Source of the DNA: Deferribacteres bacterium
Lineage (GTDB): Bacteria > Zhuqueibacterota > Zhuqueibacteria > Zhuqueibacterales > Geothermadaptataceae
Length of the DNA: 64,000 nt
Direction of reading: 5' to 3'
NCBI GenBank assembly: GCA_020633655.1
Contig: JACKDF010000001.1
Location: forward strand, 62,001 to 126,000
The number at the start of each line of letters is the position of its first letter. The first letter of the stretch is position 1. Both the position numbers and the translations under genes were made by a program. Under the pieces are notes generated by a model that did no database searches, was not told where the DNA came from, and saw nothing but the letters and a program-made list of their open reading frames with translations. Shown piece after piece: positions 35,517 to 45,656 of the stretch.

Positions 35517-35740
35517 ATTTTTCTTGGGAAATTTGCACAATAAAATTGTCCAACACTACACACAAATGGTACTCAAATTTATACGATATTGTATGTTTAG
35601 TTTGGGGTAACGCCATCATTCAACACTTAATTAACTGCTTTTAAATAAGTTACTTAAATTCTAACCAAATAGAATTAATTCGCATCCAGTCAAAAACCAT
35701 GTTCATCTTATAAATACATAAGCCGCTTAGGAACAATTCC

Positions 35741-36730
35741 ATGCCAAATCAAGATCGGGATTCCCAGGATGCAAATGATGCATCCGATGTCAGTAAATAT
35801 ATACATTATATCAACGGGGAGCTATCCAATGAGGAAATGGAGGCATTTGAGGAAAGCCTTCTAAAGGATAAAAAAAATATAAAAGTGCTGGGAGCACTTC
35901 TCAAAGAAATCAATCCGGAGTTAACACCTGAAGAAGAAATCGAATTCAATTTACTCTACAAGAAACCAAAACGGAGGGATAGGAAAAATTTCATTCGGGC
36001 AGTGATTGCAAATAGTCCCAAGCCAGCTTATAAAAAATACACGAATATTCATTTCACTCCAGCTTTTAAAATGACCCTCGCACTTTCATTCTCAGCACTT
36101 CTCATTTTCATTTCCATAAAATATTACCAATCAATCAATCCCGTATCAGCGAATATCACAAAAGCAAATTTTCAGACAGAGGTTAAAAAAGATTCCCTGT
36201 TTAATTCTTTGGAATCCAGGGCTGTAGGCGATAGCAGACTAAACTTAAGATCGATGGAAGGTGTAACAGATCGATCAAATCAACTCCCATTGCTGAGAAC
36301 ACAATTCGAAACGAATTATAAATACTTCAGAAAGGGTCATTTCAATCTTGTGATTGAGCATTTGCAATTTATCGTAAACAATCCACAATACGCAGACGAT
36401 CTTGAATCAAGCTTTGAAGGCCAATTACTGCTTGGGGATATCCAATTTTTATACGCAATCTCTCATTTTAGTTTAGCGCTGGAAAAACCACAATCGGAGG
36501 TAATTTCCAGCGAACATTTGGAAAAAGCTATTTTCTACCTTAAAATTGTTAAAAAAATCGATTCCCAAATCGAGTTAAGCAATTCAGAGCGGGGAAATTT
36601 CTTTCTTGGACTCGCCTACAATTATCAAAACGATCTGAAAGCTGCAAGAAGCTGCTTATCATCAATCAAAACAGGTTCGTATTTCTTCCATAGAGCACAT
36701 AAAATTTTATCAGACATCAAGCAAGACTAA
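35741..36730 (+). CDS. membrane anti-sigma-like protein with TPR-like C-terminus
   Basis: 329 aa, ATG 35741 (AGGAAC upstream). The cytosolic N-terminus holds YINGELSNEEMEAFEESLLK, the pattern seen at the start of many anti-sigma factors. A single membrane helix is at about 110-130 (MTLALSFSALLIFISIKYY). The periplasmic part has alpha-helical repeats resembling TPRs (NYKYFRKGHFNLVIEHLQFI; GNFFLGLAYNYQNDLKAARS). Because it directly follows a sigma factor, an anti-sigma role is likely but not proven; there is no zinc-binding ZAS motif. Confidence 0.65.
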   Translation: MPNQDRDSQDANDASDVSKYIHYINGELSNEEMEAFEESLLKDKKNIKVLGALLKEINPELTPEEEIEFNLLYKKPKRRDRKNFIRAVIANSPKPAYKKYTNIHFTPAFKMTLALSFSALLIFISIKYYQSINPVSANITKANFQTEVKKDSLFNSLESRAVGDSRLNLRSMEGVTDRSNQLPLLRTQFETNYKYFRKGHFNLVIEHLQFIVNNPQYADDLESSFEGQLLLGDIQFLYAISHFSLALEKPQSEVISSEHLEKAIFYLKIVKKIDSQIELSNSERGNFFLGLAYNYQNDLKAARSCLSSIKTGSYFFHRAHKILSDIKQD

Positions 36731-36900
36731 ATTTTTCTGCATTCCTACCCTAAAGTAATCGTGCTGAGTTGGTTACAGAAACGACAACTCAGCATCGCAC
36801 CCAAAAAAATTCCATTCAGAATTATCGCTTTTCATTTATCTTAAAAATGTGCATTTTCCGGCAAACAATTAAATAATCTTTAAGAAGGAATTAAATAATT

Positions 36901-37662
36901 ATGAAGCTGATCTCCTGGAATGTCAATGGTATTCGAGCCGCTTTAAATAAAGGATTCACGGATTTCTTAAAAAACGAAGACATGGATATTTTGTGCCTTC
37001 AGGAAACTAAAGCAGAAGCAAGTCAAGTTGATATAGATTTGAATGGCTATTATGGTTTCTGGAATTCTGCTGAGAAAAAAGGGTATTCCGGTACAGCAAT
37101 TTTTTCAAAAATAGAGCCTATCGATGTTCAGTATGGCATAAATATTCCCGAACACGATTCGGAAGGCCGTGTTATCACGCTCGAATTTGAGAAGTTCTTT
37201 ATAGTAACTGTTTACACACCAAATTCTCAACGAGAGCTCGCACGCCTGGATTACAGGCAAAATAAATGGGATATTGATTTTCTCAAATATGTCAAAGCTT
37301 TAGAAGCAAAAAAACCTGTCATATTTTGCGGGGATCTCAATGTGGCTCATAAAGAAATAGACCTGGCAAATCCCAAAAACAATCGCAGAAATGCTGGTTT
37401 TACTGACGAGGAGAGAGATGGATTTGATAACATTATCAAGGCAGGATTTATTGATACATTTCGTGAATTTAATACGGAAGGCGGGCAATATACCTGGTGG
37501 ACTTATCGAATGAATGCAAGAGCAAGGAACATTGGCTGGCGAATTGATTATTTTTGTATTTCATCCGCGTTACGTCCCCATCTGGAGGATGCTTTTATAC
37601 GCTCAGAAGTGATGGGTTCAGACCACTGTCCCATTGGCATTATCATGAATGATCTGGTTTGA
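36901..37662 (+). CDS. xth: exodeoxyribonuclease III / AP endonuclease
   Basis: 253 aa, ATG 36901. Motifs of the ExoIII/ExoA class: MKLISWNVNGIRAALNKGF, LCLQETKAE (metal Glu), YTPNSQRELARLDYR, FCGDLNVAHKEIDLANPK (catalytic Asp and Asn), WRIDYFCIS and GSDHCPIG (catalytic His). It nicks DNA 5' to abasic sites and removes 3' blocks. The C-terminus is complete. It is independent of the flanking sigma/anti-sigma genes. Confidence 0.96.
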   Translation: MKLISWNVNGIRAALNKGFTDFLKNEDMDILCLQETKAEASQVDIDLNGYYGFWNSAEKKGYSGTAIFSKIEPIDVQYGINIPEHDSEGRVITLEFEKFFIVTVYTPNSQRELARLDYRQNKWDIDFLKYVKALEAKKPVIFCGDLNVAHKEIDLANPKNNRRNAGFTDEERDGFDNIIKAGFIDTFREFNTEGGQYTWWTYRMNARARNIGWRIDYFCISSALRPHLEDAFIRSEVMGSDHCPIGIIMNDLV

Positions 37663-37701
37663 AATCCCTTAATTTTCCGCTCCATACTCAAGGGATTCAT
37701 C

Positions 37702-38055
37702 TCAGTGCAATTCAAGGGCTGCGCTAACACCATCCTGCACTTGCTCCATATAAAGAGCAGGAAGTGAGCCAACCCGGCGAATAATTCGATTCCGATCAAT
37801 GCTGCGAATTTGAAAAGAGAGAATGATACTGTTTTTTCCAAGTCCTGTTACATCCTGCGGTAGAAAAGTCGCTCCAATGCGCGATTCACTTATCCCGTTA
37901 GCATCAACAATCGGACACACGATTAATGTATCAAGGTTTGCATTCAGCGTATCACTGGATATAACGACGGCGGGAGAAACAAATTGTGAAGTCGAATTTG
38001 GTGTGCCGTTGCTCAAATCAACCAAGACAACGTCACCTCGACTGTACAGATTCAT
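37702..38055 (-). CDS. MazF/PemK-family toxin (endoribonuclease)
   Basis: 117 aa from ATG 38055, which overlaps the antitoxin stop by four bases; an upstream ATG three codons earlier is also possible. YSRGDVVLVDLSNG and SPAVVISSDTLN are typical of the MazF beta-barrel, as is TLIVCPIV. MazF proteins cleave mRNA at short motifs. The pair is minus-strand, between ExoIII and the Omp85 gene, and is self-contained, as expected for a module that moves. Confidence 0.9.
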   Translation of the reverse strand: MNLYSRGDVVLVDLSNGTPNSTSQFVSPAVVISSDTLNANLDTLIVCPIVDANGISESRIGATFLPQDVTGLGKNSIILSFQIRSIDRNRIIRRVGSLPALYMEQVQDGVSAALELH

Positions 38056-38318
38056 GATGCCCATCCATCAGATTCTGTTCGGCCCCATGCCTGTAGACGT
38101 TGACCATCAAATTTCCGCAACATAAGACAGGATTCCTCCAATTGGCGTCGGCGTTCTTCCTGGCGCCTGTCATTCAAATAGGACTCAAATGCGTCTCGTG
38201 CAAAGTCTGCTAAAGTTGTACCGTCACGGTTTACACAGGCTGTAATCTCGTTGCGTAACTCCTGGGAAATATACAATACGAATCTCTTTCCATTTTTTGT
38301 AACCAGTTTTTGGGACAT
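38052..38318 (-). CDS. ribbon-helix-helix antitoxin
   Basis: 88 aa, ATG 38318 with AAAGGAGAA upstream. The N-terminal ribbon-helix-helix (KRFVLYISQELRNEITACVN, then TTLADFARDAFESYL) is DNA-binding, and the C-terminal acidic/Arg-rich tail probably wraps the toxin. Stop and toxin start overlap (ATGA). Autoregulation at its own promoter is the usual mode; no operator is obvious in the upstream 347 bp. Confidence 0.85.
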   Translation of the reverse strand: MSQKLVTKNGKRFVLYISQELRNEITACVNRDGTTLADFARDAFESYLNDRRQEERRRQLEESCLMLRKFDGQRLQAWGRTESDGWAS

Positions 38319-38665
38319 ACATATTCTCCTTTCTGTAAGAACCTATTACGATCGGTTAAATTAGAGATAAGGCTTTTTAATTGCCGTACCGGAATCAACC
38401 TTACGGGACTGAATTCAAGTTGTTTCCTGGATTTCCCCGCTACAGTAGATATCCCGCAAAATTTAACAAGAATTAACTTAAGTTGCTGGCGACCTGTTGC
38501 CACTATGAATATGGAATCGTCGCGAAACACAAAATGAAATGTCGCTTTCACAATAATGTCATTTTGAGTGGCACAGGTTCTACTGTAATATCTCGAGCAC
38601 ATCATCCATTCATTTTGACACAGGAATTGGTGAAATTGTTTAGTGAAATTTTAAACTGGAAGAAA
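38319..38665. other. 347-bp gene-free region upstream of the toxin-antitoxin pair
   Basis: I found no gene, terminator or clear operator. It should hold the promoter of the toxin-antitoxin unit (minus strand) and the 3' end of the Omp85 transcript. Confidence 0.5.
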
Positions 38666-40438
38666 TTAAAATGAATTGACCAAACTCACATGTATTTTGC
38701 CCTGGCTCAGACCATCGCCTTTTCCAAGTCCGAAGTCCAGACCAACAATCCCCAACTTTGTTTCCATGCGAACACCGAGCCCAAAACTGGTAAAAATCTC
38801 GTTCCCCGTATTTTCATTATCTGCTGAAATTGAACCTGCATCGAAAAAAAGAAAGGCGCGACTACTTCTCCCCAACAAATAGCGGTATTCAAGATTTGCC
38901 CAGGCAAGGCGATCTCCACGAAATTGCTCTTCACGGTAACCGCGCAAAGTTTTCGCTCCACCCAGACGGTATTGATCTGCAAAAGTGATACGTTCTTCAG
39001 TGCTTGAAATATCGCGCCAGTGGAGTTCACTACTGAATACCTGCAACCGCCAGAGCGGCAAAAGCCAATGGAAGTCCACCGCAACTTTCTGCTGTTTAAA
39101 ATGGCCGTTCGCCTGTTTCTGAACTGATTCGACTATTGTATAATAATAAACACCACGTTGTGGATTATACGTATTATTGCGCGAATCGTATCGCAAGCCA
39201 AACCCGGCGGAAAAGGAACTACTTTTTTGCAGGTTAAAAAGTTCAATACCAAATGAATCAGGATTCACCGTTGTTCGTTCAAGCTTCCCGACAAAATTAA
39301 CAATATCGCGGAAAGGCCATTCCACTGCAAAGTCAAAGCGTCTTTCCACATAAAGCGTATCCTGTATCAATTGCTGGAATCCACCTTGCAAATGTACAGG
39401 ATAATTGAGAAACCATGGTTCGAAATAATGAATTGCCAATTCCTGCGCGTGACGATTCCTTTTTTCCCATCGGGCCGCCATCTTACGCCCGGTACCCAAC
39501 AAATTCCCAAATTGCAAATCGAGAGTACCAGTTAGATACCCGGATTCACCGTCATTCCCGGGATTGTACCCGGCAACACCATTAAAAATATTTGTACTTC
39601 CTTCACGCACAGCAATTTGGAGCACAGAACGGCCATTTTCATAAAACAACTGGGGTTCACCTACCGTCGAAAAAATACCCATGCGTTGCAGACGATCGCG
39701 CACCTCACGCACACGGGATGCCTTGTAGACATCACCGATTTTGATTCCGGTTTCACGTCGAATCACTTTATCTTGCGTTAGCGAATTACCGCGTATCTCT
39801 ATGGTGTCCAGCACAACGTATGGGCCAAACAAAACATGTGATGAAGATTTAATATCACCGAAATCAGTATTATTTTTTTCAACTGTAACTGAATCGAAGA
39901 TGATTTTAGCAAAGGGATATCCATGCTCACTTAACTCCTCGAGAATCGTGAAAATCCCATCTTTAATGCCTGCGATCGAGTTGGTGTGTGCGATCGATTT
40001 CTGCCATTGCTGTTGGTAAACGTTGTTGGAAGGTTTGATAGAGATATGCAGATTCTTGCTTTTTACACCAGCATTTATGCAAAGAAAAATATGCGGTTTT
40101 GGTTGCTGCCGTTTTTCCAGCGTATCGATGGAGGCGAAATAATACCCATCGGAATTCAGCCAATTTAAACTGCGCTGCGCAAGCTCGCTTAACTGCAAAT
40201 TCGTTACTGGATTCCGTATATTTAAACCCAACGCTTGCAGCAAAGGAGCATCATTTCTCCCATCTTGAAAACGCACTTCAAGCGGGTATTGTGTGGAATC
40301 TCCCTCTGCCATTTCGAGAAGCTTGTTCGAGCCATCCACTTCCGAAACAACAAATAGTAACATCAAAGTGGAGACGATTGCAACAGTCCCACTACTGCTT
40401 CTTACTCGAACAATGAATTTAGTCCACAAGTCTGGCAT
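38666..40438 (-). CDS. Omp85-family (BamA/TamA-like) outer-membrane protein
   Basis: About 590 aa from ATG 40438; the longer frame starts with TTG. An N-terminal signal-like hydrophobic segment (about 14-34, GTVAIVSTLMLLFVVSEVDG) is followed by POTRA-like units, the last at about 205-275 (LDTIEIRGNSLTQDKVIRR). The C-terminal barrel has the diagnostic LRGY motif in GGAKTLRGYREEQF and ends LVNSF with a terminal aromatic, typical for Bam recognition. It is shorter than BamA (about 800 aa) and has fewer POTRA units, so it is likelier a secretion or TamA-like paralogue. Confidence 0.85.
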   Translation of the reverse strand: MPDLWTKFIVRVRSSSGTVAIVSTLMLLFVVSEVDGSNKLLEMAEGDSTQYPLEVRFQDGRNDAPLLQALGLNIRNPVTNLQLSELAQRSLNWLNSDGYYFASIDTLEKRQQPKPHIFLCINAGVKSKNLHISIKPSNNVYQQQWQKSIAHTNSIAGIKDGIFTILEELSEHGYPFAKIIFDSVTVEKNNTDFGDIKSSSHVLFGPYVVLDTIEIRGNSLTQDKVIRRETGIKIGDVYKASRVREVRDRLQRMGIFSTVGEPQLFYENGRSVLQIAVREGSTNIFNGVAGYNPGNDGESGYLTGTLDLQFGNLLGTGRKMAARWEKRNRHAQELAIHYFEPWFLNYPVHLQGGFQQLIQDTLYVERRFDFAVEWPFRDIVNFVGKLERTTVNPDSFGIELFNLQKSSSFSAGFGLRYDSRNNTYNPQRGVYYYTIVESVQKQANGHFKQQKVAVDFHWLLPLWRLQVFSSELHWRDISSTEERITFADQYRLGGAKTLRGYREEQFRGDRLAWANLEYRYLLGRSSRAFLFFDAGSISADNENTGNEIFTSFGLGVRMETKLGIVGLDFGLGKGDGLSQGKIHVSLVNSF

Positions 40439-40545
40439 AGTGTGCAAAATTTTCCAATTTTTGGTTGTGATCAATCTTAAAAAATCCAGTTTCTATTCAT
40501 CAAGGGCGTCAAGTTTGCACTCGCTAACTTAAAATTTTACAAACA

Positions 40546-43500
40546 TTAAAAATAGGCACGCATTTCAACTTTTGCTACATGAATCGTCTGATCCCGCTGC
40601 GGTTCATCCCGTCCCTGATAACTTATGGAACTGTTTAAATTCGTCGACATTCGGTAATCGAACGACAAATTCCATCTCATGGACCGTCCCAGACGATTCC
40701 CTTGTGCCATCTCATAGGGAATGATTCGCGAGTCCTCATTGGCAGTCACTTTGGTGTATTCAAATTCTGCGCGCAGGCGGCCACGGCCACTAAAAGAATA
40801 AGTCGTGCGTGGTTTGAGCGTCATTTGCCTCACTTCTGTCTGTGGTTTATAAGCTTTATCTGCATCAAATCCATAAACATTGTGTAAAGCTACTTCGAGA
40901 CGGTTTTGAGGTCGCCAGGAAACCTCCGATTCAAAACGCAGCCCACGTATGAATCTGTCGGGACGCGTTTCGCTGGAAAATGTTTTATCTTCTATTGTTC
41001 GAATCAGCTCAAACCGCCCTCCCCACTGACGCGTCGGTGGGGCATTTAATCGCCATTCGTGGCGAATGTACCTTCTTTTCTGTTTGCTATCGATAAATTG
41101 ATTGTTGATGCTCTTACTGGACAGCAGGCGATAACGAAGAGAAATATCCCGTCTCATTTCAAAAAGTGTAATATCCTGTCGCAAAGACATGTTGCCAAGA
41201 ATGGTCGTATCGGGATTTTGAAATTTGGAGAGGTTCAGAAAATAAATATCACGGACTTTCGGTTCTTGTGTCTTCTCTTCAATGCGTAGGAAGGTTTCGC
41301 TACTGATATTGGCGAGAAATTTCTTATAAAAAGAGGATGTTTTCGTTGTTCGCAACGCAGTTTTTGGACTTAAACGCACATTGATTCGCCCTTTGAGTTC
41401 GACCACCGGAATGAATTCATCCGTTGGTAATAGGCGAAGCACATATTCACCAAATGGATCCGGAATGTATTCATCCAACGCTGCGTCATAGCTATAATTT
41501 CCGTCGCCCTCACGAACTTTGAAATAAACTTCTTCTTGTTTGCCCACTTGTGTATTTGTGATCTGATAATGACTGGAAAATTTAACTGCATTTTTCCATT
41601 GAGACGAACCAATATTGATTTCCGCTAAATCGGTGCGAGTATCCGATAAGCCAGCAGCGTTGTAATCCCTTGTGCGATGAATATATGAACCAGAAAAATT
41701 GAAATTTTTAATATTTTGTGTTGCCAAATTAAACTGGCGTGTATGAGCTGTACTTTTAGGCAGAAAACTTTGTTCAAACCGGTCGTCGTCTTCACGTTGC
41801 GTGTATTCTATTCCAGCGGCGATATGTTTAAATCGCGCCAGCTCCACTCCCGAAGCAAGCTGCGTAAATCGAAATCCCGAGCGTAGGCTATCGGCTAAGG
41901 GCGTTTCTTTCTTTGTCTCACTTTCGAATTCTATTTTAGGGGTCAGATACCACATGGTTCGGAATACAGCGCCATTTTGCCTTAACCATGAATTCGGCGT
42001 GGCAATCGTCTCATTCTTTTTTTCGATTTTTTCAATATTGTAGTTCAGCTCCAGAAATTGTGGTGTTTGCCATCGTGTTCCACCACTGATTTTTTTAGAG
42101 GAAATTCCATTCCCATCCTGATTCAAAAAACCACCGCTGCCGAAAAAATGCATCCTGTCGCGCGGTATGTAACGAATTTTCGCCTCGGTTATCCGCTCAT
42201 TCCCGGTTTTCTTTTCATCTGCGATATCCCATTGCCTACCAAATTCAATTTCATCTGCGCGATCAATATCCTTATATCGTTCACTGCGAAATCGGTGGTG
42301 AACATGAAGATCTGCTCTACCGAAATTGATGCCGTGCAAGGTAAGCGACTGCGGCTGCGCAGCGAGGGAAAGCAGCCAGGCCTGGCCTGTGTTGTCCCCA
42401 TCATCCAAGCTCGAGTAGAGATTGTTGTCCAAATTACTCACGGCAAGTTCTGTACTAACTTTAATCGCTGCGCTTGTTTGAAAATCCATTCGCAAGTCGG
42501 CCACATCGTGTTTTTTTGCCGTGGGAAGTAAAACGACGGGGGCATAGCGTGCTGCTCCCTGGCCAATAAAGCGATAGCGTCCAAAGCCTTCGTATTCATA
42601 ACTGCCCTGTCCCGGGCCAAGGTCGGAAAAACGCACCTGATAATCACCTTGATCGATACCAACATAAATAAAAATAGAATCCTGAAGAATGTAACTGCCG
42701 CTGTCCGCACCAACATAATTGGCGCCATTACTCACCGCCTGTCCATCACCCGCGCTCGACAGCGCGTCACGGATTTCATCTGTTAAAGTGATTCCTAAGG
42801 GATTGTCCGCATCATCTTTTTCTCGTAGCAAAGTCGATTTGATTGCCAATTTCTCATCGAACAATTTCGCTCCTGCTTCGAGAGCATAAAGATTGCGTTG
42901 AAATCTTTCATCTGAAAATTGAAAATCAACAGAAATGCGGGAATCTGCTGTTATGAGCCGCTTGCGAGTGAAGGTAATTTCGCCGCTTCCATATTCGATG
43001 ACGTAGTCGTTGTTTTCACCGCGAACCATTTCTTCGCCGTCAATCCAGATGCGTTCTGTTCCTGCGAGCACCAGGATATCAATCTGTCCGCGTTCACCGG
43101 TAAGCTGATAAGGTCCCTGATTCCCCTCAATGCCTTGAAATTCCTGCGTGCGGAATTGCCCTTTTGAGACTGCGCCAGAAAAAGTGACATGCGCATCATT
43201 TTGTGGATAAACTGTTGCCATTGCCCCTTGCAACTTTCGTTGGTAGCGGGTAAACTCAGTGCCGGTTAAATCAAGATTGTAGTCGCCCATCGTGGTTTCA
43301 AACTGACGGGATTTGAGTTTAATAAAGACTTTGTCGATTTCCTGCAGGGTTTGCGTATTGCCTTCCGGTTGAATGGGCGTACTCTGATCCGTAAGCGCAG
43401 CGACTATTTCGACGCCCTCGGTTACCTCACCGGAAACCTGTAAACGCAAACCTGAATCAACTTTCAAGCCCTGGTTTGAACCCAGGGATATGCCACGAAC

Positions 43501-44019
43501 GAGACTGCCACTTTTGCGAAGGTTTGACGTGTATTCATCGGTTTCTGCTGATTCCTGTCGGCTAAACATTGTTGCAATAGAATTTGAGGACGAAAGTGAA
43601 TCGGGCTTTGTTTGTGGTTTTTGCAGGAAGTATGTCTTTCGCAATGGCCAATTCAACTTTTGGTAGGAGATAAATATCGAGTCCCCAGCCTGAATATTTG
43701 GAGTCAATAAAACCAACCGGGATTGAGAAAAATTAATGCGGTAATCGAGGTCCCGCTGTAAATGGGTGTCGTGAAAAACCAGGCTGTCCGTTTCAGCGAG
43801 AATAAATGAATCGGGCAAAGCGATAACCTTGCTTGTATCCATAAAAAAAGCAAAATACCGGACTTGAAAATTGTTCAAGGGAGTGTCGATTTCTTGTGCA
43901 CTTAACGAAGGGAAAAGAGTGCAGGTAAGCAGAGTAAGCTGCATTACTTTGTAGATCAAGCCATATCTTTTTATAACTCCGGAAAGCCTGAAAGCATATT
44001 TATTCTCAAACTGGCTCAT
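40546..44019 (-). CDS. 1157-aa putative outer-membrane beta-barrel protein
   Basis: A signal peptide (MQLTLLTCTLFPSLSAQ, preceded by 25 residues) leads a mature part that is rich in alternating polar/hydrophobic strands ending in aromatic residues, including the final VEMRAYF, a typical barrel C-terminus. The conserved segment RKSGSLVRGISLGSNQGLKV and the LTDQSTPIQPEG loop near residue 200-230 recur in long barrel proteins of FCB and neighbouring phyla, but I know no function. Its ATG overlaps the stop of the NHL gene by four bases. Possibly a secretion or adhesion channel. Confidence 0.7.
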   Translation of the reverse strand: MSQFENKYAFRLSGVIKRYGLIYKVMQLTLLTCTLFPSLSAQEIDTPLNNFQVRYFAFFMDTSKVIALPDSFILAETDSLVFHDTHLQRDLDYRINFSQSRLVLLTPNIQAGDSIFISYQKLNWPLRKTYFLQKPQTKPDSLSSSNSIATMFSRQESAETDEYTSNLRKSGSLVRGISLGSNQGLKVDSGLRLQVSGEVTEGVEIVAALTDQSTPIQPEGNTQTLQEIDKVFIKLKSRQFETTMGDYNLDLTGTEFTRYQRKLQGAMATVYPQNDAHVTFSGAVSKGQFRTQEFQGIEGNQGPYQLTGERGQIDILVLAGTERIWIDGEEMVRGENNDYVIEYGSGEITFTRKRLITADSRISVDFQFSDERFQRNLYALEAGAKLFDEKLAIKSTLLREKDDADNPLGITLTDEIRDALSSAGDGQAVSNGANYVGADSGSYILQDSIFIYVGIDQGDYQVRFSDLGPGQGSYEYEGFGRYRFIGQGAARYAPVVLLPTAKKHDVADLRMDFQTSAAIKVSTELAVSNLDNNLYSSLDDGDNTGQAWLLSLAAQPQSLTLHGINFGRADLHVHHRFRSERYKDIDRADEIEFGRQWDIADEKKTGNERITEAKIRYIPRDRMHFFGSGGFLNQDGNGISSKKISGGTRWQTPQFLELNYNIEKIEKKNETIATPNSWLRQNGAVFRTMWYLTPKIEFESETKKETPLADSLRSGFRFTQLASGVELARFKHIAAGIEYTQREDDDRFEQSFLPKSTAHTRQFNLATQNIKNFNFSGSYIHRTRDYNAAGLSDTRTDLAEINIGSSQWKNAVKFSSHYQITNTQVGKQEEVYFKVREGDGNYSYDAALDEYIPDPFGEYVLRLLPTDEFIPVVELKGRINVRLSPKTALRTTKTSSFYKKFLANISSETFLRIEEKTQEPKVRDIYFLNLSKFQNPDTTILGNMSLRQDITLFEMRRDISLRYRLLSSKSINNQFIDSKQKRRYIRHEWRLNAPPTRQWGGRFELIRTIEDKTFSSETRPDRFIRGLRFESEVSWRPQNRLEVALHNVYGFDADKAYKPQTEVRQMTLKPRTTYSFSGRGRLRAEFEYTKVTANEDSRIIPYEMAQGNRLGRSMRWNLSFDYRMSTNLNSSISYQGRDEPQRDQTIHVAKVEMRAYF

Positions 44020-44942
44020 TTACCCCGGTTGCTCATTGTGTAAACATGAATTAACTTCTGGTTATCATCGAGAAAGTACAAACGGTTCCTTTGTATACAC
44101 AAATCGGTTATCTGGCGTGTTTTTGTTGTTGATTGTTGAATTACTGGTGAAAAATCGACAAATATTTCACCGGTTTCCGAAGAAACAGCACATCTATTTG
44201 ATTTACCATCGAGGACAAATATTTTATTTTGCAGCCAGGAAATTGCCTCGATTTGTGCCATAGAATGAAAAGGCAATTCCTGTAAAAAGTTCCCATAATA
44301 ATCAAATTTTATTACACTTCGACGTCCTCGATCGGCAACGAAAATCTTATTCTCATCACTTACACATAAATTCACGGGAGTAACCAAACGCCCGGCGCCT
44401 TCATCGTAATCTCCAAAAGTTCGTAGCGGCTCACCGAGTTCATTAAACTGAATCACTCGTTGCAGCTCCGATTCAATAATAAATAAATCACCAAAACGGG
44501 ACCAGGCGACAGCAACAGGAAAAGCAAACTTTTTTTCATCCGCCAAAATTTCATCACCTATTATCGCGGAGACAAAATTTAATGTCCGGTCAAAACGCTG
44601 GATACGTGAATTATTATAATCAGCCACAAATACATCCAGTGCATTCTCAGCCCAAACTGCTGTTGGCTGGTCGAATTGCTGCAATTCCCAACCAAAGCCA
44701 CCAACTTCACGAATGAAATGCCCAAGACTGTCCGTCATCAAAATTCTGTTTAAACCGGCATCAACAATATAAATCAGGTTTTCAGTGCTTACCGAGAGAT
44801 TATTGAAAGTTGTCGCAGTATTGGTCGCACAAGCAGAAAGATCGATTTGGTGATGAAATTTTATTTGTAATTCCTGTGGATGCAATCTCACCGTGCTTAG
44901 AATGAAAAGGATCCAAAAACTGGAAAGGAATTTTTTGTGCAT
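44016..44942 (-). CDS. secreted NHL-type beta-propeller protein
   Basis: 308 aa from ATG 44942; an earlier TTG exists. A signal peptide covers about 1-24 (FLSSFWILFILSTVRLHPQ). Six-bladed NHL-like repeats follow, such as IYIVDAGLNRILMTDSLGHF and VFVADYNNSRIQRFDRTL, with repeated GxxxxFVADxxxxR turns. These propellers bind protein or nucleic-acid partners. The stop overlaps the start of the giant barrel, so the two are co-translated and probably act together at the outer membrane. Confidence 0.82.
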   Translation of the reverse strand: MHKKFLSSFWILFILSTVRLHPQELQIKFHHQIDLSACATNTATTFNNLSVSTENLIYIVDAGLNRILMTDSLGHFIREVGGFGWELQQFDQPTAVWAENALDVFVADYNNSRIQRFDRTLNFVSAIIGDEILADEKKFAFPVAVAWSRFGDLFIIESELQRVIQFNELGEPLRTFGDYDEGAGRLVTPVNLCVSDENKIFVADRGRRSVIKFDYYGNFLQELPFHSMAQIEAISWLQNKIFVLDGKSNRCAVSSETGEIFVDFSPVIQQSTTKTRQITDLCIQRNRLYFLDDNQKLIHVYTMSNRGK

Positions 44943-45040
44943 ATTTTTTCTCAAAATGAGTTAACTGATTTATTCTCGATTAAATACCGGAAAATAAAGA
45001 GGAAAAGGGTATTGCTAATTTTTGAATCGATACCTTAAAC

Positions 45041-45075
45041 AAAAAAAGCCTGTAAACTTCACATTCACAGGCTTT
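45041..45075 (-). terminator. intrinsic terminator after frr
   Basis: Minus strand: AAAGCCTGT, 13-base loop, ACAGGCTTTTTTT. It closes the rpsB-tsf-pyrH-frr unit. Confidence 0.88.
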
Positions 45076-45094
45076 AAATCTTCTCACAAAAAAC

Positions 45095-45655
45095 TCAGAC
45101 TTCCATTATCTCAGCTTCTTTATGCTGAAGTACTTCATCGAGCATCTTAATGTGTTTATCCGTCGATTGTTGAATTTCATCCAGGTGATTAAAGACTTCA
45201 TCTTCCGACATGTCATGACTCTTTTCGAGTTTTTTGTACTGATCGTTCCCATCACGTCTGATATTGCGAATCGCAACCCGTCCGTCTTCGACAACTTTGC
45301 GACATAGTTTAACCAAATCGTTGCGCCGCTCCTCATTTAATGGAGGGAGTGGAACACGGATTACCGTCCCGTCATTAGAGGGATTCAACCCCAGGTCGGA
45401 TTTTAGAATAGCTTTTTCAATGGCTCCGATTAAGCTCTTGTCCCACGGCTGGACGAGAATGAGCCGGGGATCCGGAGTTGTAACGGTTGCAACCTGATTC
45501 AAAGGCATTTTGCCTCCGTAAGCCTCAACCCGGACCGGGTCAAGTAATGCGGGAGTAGCCTTTCCTGATCTTATTTTTGACAATTCATCTCGAGTAGACT
45601 CAAGAGTTTTGTCCATACGGTCCTGCACATCTTTAACTATTTCGTGAGTTTTCAT
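45095..45655 (-). CDS. frr: ribosome recycling factor
   Basis: 186 aa, ATG 45655. Typical RRF: MDKTLESTRDELSKIRSGKA, VRVEAYGGKMPLNQVATVT, DLGLNPSNDGTVIRVPLPPL and NEERRNDLVKL. With EF-G it splits the post-termination ribosome. The start is one base from the pyrH stop, so the genes are co-transcribed, and the terminator is 20 bp after the stop. Confidence 0.98.
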   Translation of the reverse strand: MKTHEIVKDVQDRMDKTLESTRDELSKIRSGKATPALLDPVRVEAYGGKMPLNQVATVTTPDPRLILVQPWDKSLIGAIEKAILKSDLGLNPSNDGTVIRVPLPPLNEERRNDLVKLCRKVVEDGRVAIRNIRRDGNDQYKKLEKSHDMSEDEVFNHLDEIQQSTDKHIKMLDEVLQHKEAEIMEV

Positions 45656-45656
45656 A

